Shown: piece by piece, positions 14,020-15,268 of the stretch
How the letters are laid out: every line of letters starts with the position of its first letter
Numbering within the stretch: the first letter of the stretch is position 1
Notes under the pieces: model-generated
Told to the model about the DNA's origin: nothing
Database searches by the model: none
Seen by the model: only the letters and a program-made list of their open reading frames with translations
Assembly: GCA_910578425.1 (NCBI GenBank)
Contig: CAJTQX010000050.1
Location: 1-15,268 of the forward strand
DNA from: an uncultured Anaerotignum sp.
GTDB taxonomy: Bacteria > Bacillota > Clostridia > Lachnospirales > Anaerotignaceae
DNA: 15,268 bases
Reading direction: 5' to 3'
Position numbers and translations under genes: made by a program

Positions 14020-14486
14020 TGCGTATTCCCTCCTTCCAGAATCTGTGAGCTATTGGGGCGGATGATTCCGTCCTCAGAAGGGGGCGAGTAAGAAACGCGG
14101 TAGCTGCTTTCCTTCGGCAGACCCGCCAGCGTCACCTTTTCCAGCTGTGAAACCTTGCCGTCCGTAAAATGGAACAGAAGAAATTCGTCCTCTCCTTCTG
14201 CCTTTGTACCGAACAGGCCGCGCGGCATGCCCAGGAAATAAATCATGAAATCTTCTGCTTCGTCATCCGCCGTACCAAGCATTTCCGTAATTTCGGCCTT
14301 TGTCAGCCCTGCAACATTCGTCCGGTCAATAAAATCGCTCAGTATTGTCTGGCGGCTGTTGCCAACATAATTTTCCCAGCGTTCTTTGGTAAATTCTTCC
14401 CTGTTTGATTTATACTGCCCGCCAACGAACAGTACGACAATCAATATTACCAGAAGCACAGCGATTATGGTATCTTTTTTCTTCAA
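14016..14486 (-). CDS. Membrane-anchored protein of unknown function (TTG start)
   Basis: I take the start as TTG at 14486, giving 156 residues (MKKKDTIIAVLLV...). AGGAGGGG lies six bases before it, and it begins 14 nt after the lepB stop. The upstream ATG at 14513 would overlap lepB and has no ribosome site. Residues 5-23 form one membrane segment with a lysine-rich inner end, so the rest should face outside. Residues 61-86 (LTKAEITEMLGTADDEAEDFMIYFLG) resemble the 'LLG-PD...YYLG' pattern of BamE/SmpA-like proteins, but the match is short. It sits in the lepB operon and is coupled to the zinc-ribbon gene; its role is unknown. Confidence 0.72.
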   Translation of the reverse strand: MKKKDTIIAVLLVILIVVLFVGGQYKSNREEFTKERWENYVGNSRQTILSDFIDRTNVAGLTKAEITEMLGTADDEAEDFMIYFLGMPRGLFGTKAEGEDEFLLFHFTDGKVSQLEKVTLAGLPKESSYRVSYSPPSEDGIIRPNSSQILEGGNTQ

Positions 14487-14500
14487 CGAAACCCCTCCTG

Positions 14501-15025
14501 TCAGGAAATCCATTTGAATCCTTTGTAATACCGCAGAACAACTTTTCCGAGGATTTTATTTTTTTCTACAAACTGGTTATCCCAGTAGCGTGAATCCACA
14601 GAACGATTGCGGTTATCGCCCATCATGAAATAGCTGTCCTCCGGTACGGTATACGGTCCGAATTCGCCTTCTGTCCGTTCAAGGATATAAGGCTCATCGA
14701 GTGTTTTGCCGTTGACGAGGACTTCGCCGTTCGTTACAGTGACAGTATCACCCGGCGTACCAATGATACGCTTAACATACAAAATTTTGCCTGTCGGGTC
14801 ATCGGGATAGCGGAACACGATGATATCGCCCGCCTCCGGTTCGCTGAACCAGTAGGAAGTGCGCAGAGCAAGGATATGATCCCCCGTCATAATGGTATTT
14901 TCCATGGAACCCGTTGGCACTTCCGCGTTTACGATCAGGAACGAATTGACCGCGCCTGCCAAAATTACAGCCAGCAGTATGGTTTTGATCCAACTGATGG
15001 CCTCCTGTTTTATTTTGCCGCTCAT
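14501..15025 (-). CDS. lepB: Type I signal peptidase
   Basis: A 174-residue SipS-type signal peptidase that cuts signal peptides from exported proteins at the outer face of the membrane. One N-terminal membrane segment (about 12-33) precedes the catalytic domain. Box B is VPTGSMENTI with nucleophile Ser40, box D is YVKRIIGTPGD with general base Lys85, and box E is GDNRNRSVDSRYW (136-148). The length is typical for the short Firmicute form with one membrane anchor. The ATG at 15025 has AGGAG eight bases upstream; an in-frame ATG at 15184 would extend through the intergenic repeat and is rejected. It heads a three-gene unit with a membrane protein and a zinc-ribbon protein. Confidence 0.95.
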   Translation of the reverse strand: MSGKIKQEAISWIKTILLAVILAGAVNSFLIVNAEVPTGSMENTIMTGDHILALRTSYWFSEPEAGDIIVFRYPDDPTGKILYVKRIIGTPGDTVTVTNGEVLVNGKTLDEPYILERTEGEFGPYTVPEDSYFMMGDNRNRSVDSRYWDNQFVEKNKILGKVVLRYYKGFKWIS

Positions 15026-15035
15026 CTTCCCATCT

Positions 15036-15113
15036 CCTAATTGACATATAAAGATCGCGGGGCTCTGCCCCACACCCCGCAAGGGACAGCGTCCCGCGGC
15101 ATTGCCTAATTGA
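15036..15113. repeat. 9-bp direct repeats flanking a GC-rich hairpin segment
   Basis: CCTAATTGA occurs at 15036-15044 and again at 15105-15113. The 60 bp between them contain module A and the GC-rich hairpin (GCGGGG/CCCCGC, 15057-15080) of repeat copy 3. Exact 9-bp direct repeats are what a target-site duplication would leave, suggesting this hairpin pair may have been inserted as a unit. The left copy abuts the lepB ribosome site. Confidence 0.5.
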
Positions 15114-15215
15114 AAAGCGTTGAAAGACCTTGAGGGCGTAGCCCTCAAACTCCCACCCGCTTTCTTTCGGAGAAAGCGGGGCAAAGAACTTTATTGCGGA
15201 AAACTGCGTTTTCCG
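15045..15215 (-). repeat. Hairpin-mosaic intergenic repeat, copy 3 (upstream of lepB)
   Basis: Read on the minus strand toward lepB: B variant CGGAAAAC/GTTTTCCG (15215-15197), the flank AAAGTTCTTTGCC, C CCCGCTTTC/GAAAGCGGG (15180-15156), D TTGAGGGC/GCCCTCAA (15148-15130) with GGTCTTT, then A GGGAC/GTCCC (15095-15083) and a GC-rich hairpin (15080-15057). Blocks C and D are almost identical to copies 1 and 2, but module A lies after D rather than before B. Orientation relative to the next gene is the same as in the other copies. No good lepB promoter is visible outside the repeat. Confidence 0.85.
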
Positions 15216-15268
15216 AAGGTGAAACTGCTGTTTTTCAACATAAGAAAATTTTCTTCACCGGCGCGCCT

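Noticed and set aside
14487..14513. ATG start at 14513 for the membrane-anchored protein
   Set aside because: It overlaps lepB and has no ribosome site; the TTG at 14486 has AGGAGGGG at good spacing and places the membrane segment at the N-terminus.
15026..15184. N-terminal extension of signal peptidase
   Set aside because: The extra 53 codons are translated repeat sequence; the family begins at the ATG at 15025, which has a ribosome site.

Overview
The window looks like chromosomal DNA of an anaerobic, low-to-mid GC Clostridia-type Firmicute, possibly Lachnospirales; the genus is inference only. The evidence is the gene content (UPF0597 Fe-S lyase-like protein, copper-amine-oxidase-N/WG-repeat exported proteins, RibU under an FMN riboswitch, a SipS-like signal peptidase, a DUF3796 protein with a small XRE regulator), strong AGGAGG ribosome sites and sigma-A promoters with 17-bp spacers. 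I see no rRNA, tRNA, CRISPR array, transposase or phage gene.

Left half, plus strand. The 3' end of a WG-repeat protein gene (1-167) is followed by a UPF0597 / L-cysteine desulfidase-like gene (310-1584) in which the usual N-terminal GCTEP motif reads GVTEV. A hairpin-rich repeat then precedes a two-gene unit, a DUF3796-like membrane protein overlapping a 65-residue XRE regulator (1893-2442), whose promoter lies inside a perfect 20-bp inverted repeat. A second copy of the repeat precedes a DNA-repair operon: nfo (endonuclease IV), ogt (O6-alkylguanine-DNA alkyltransferase) and a DUF1835/DUF3658-like gene (2790-4917). asnS (5013-6407) has its own promoter and terminator. A full-length WG-repeat exported protein (6630-8261), paralogous to the fragment at the left edge, ends this half.

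Right half, minus strand. A bidirectional terminator (8275-8320) separates the WG gene from the convergent putP (sodium/proline symporter). After a 0.5-kb AT-rich gap come murI and ddl, a two-gene peptidoglycan operon supplying D-glutamate and D-Ala-D-Ala, with a clear promoter. Further right, ribU (riboflavin ECF S-component) sits behind a consensus promoter, an FMN riboswitch and a leader terminator. The last unit is lepB, then a membrane-anchored protein of unknown function with a TTG start, then a small zinc-ribbon protein, ending at a long hairpin terminator.

The most unusual content is intergenic. Three copies (about 1597-1793, 2554-2774, 15045-15215) of a mosaic built from the same short hairpin modules lie in the same orientation upstream of three unrelated genes, with a solitary module near 12500. 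One copy has a roughly 59-nt structured insertion in a hairpin loop, and one contains a 60-bp segment flanked by 9-bp direct repeats. A second hairpin family (12546-12587, 13758-13799) follows two minus-strand genes. No search was run; all family names come from recognised motifs.
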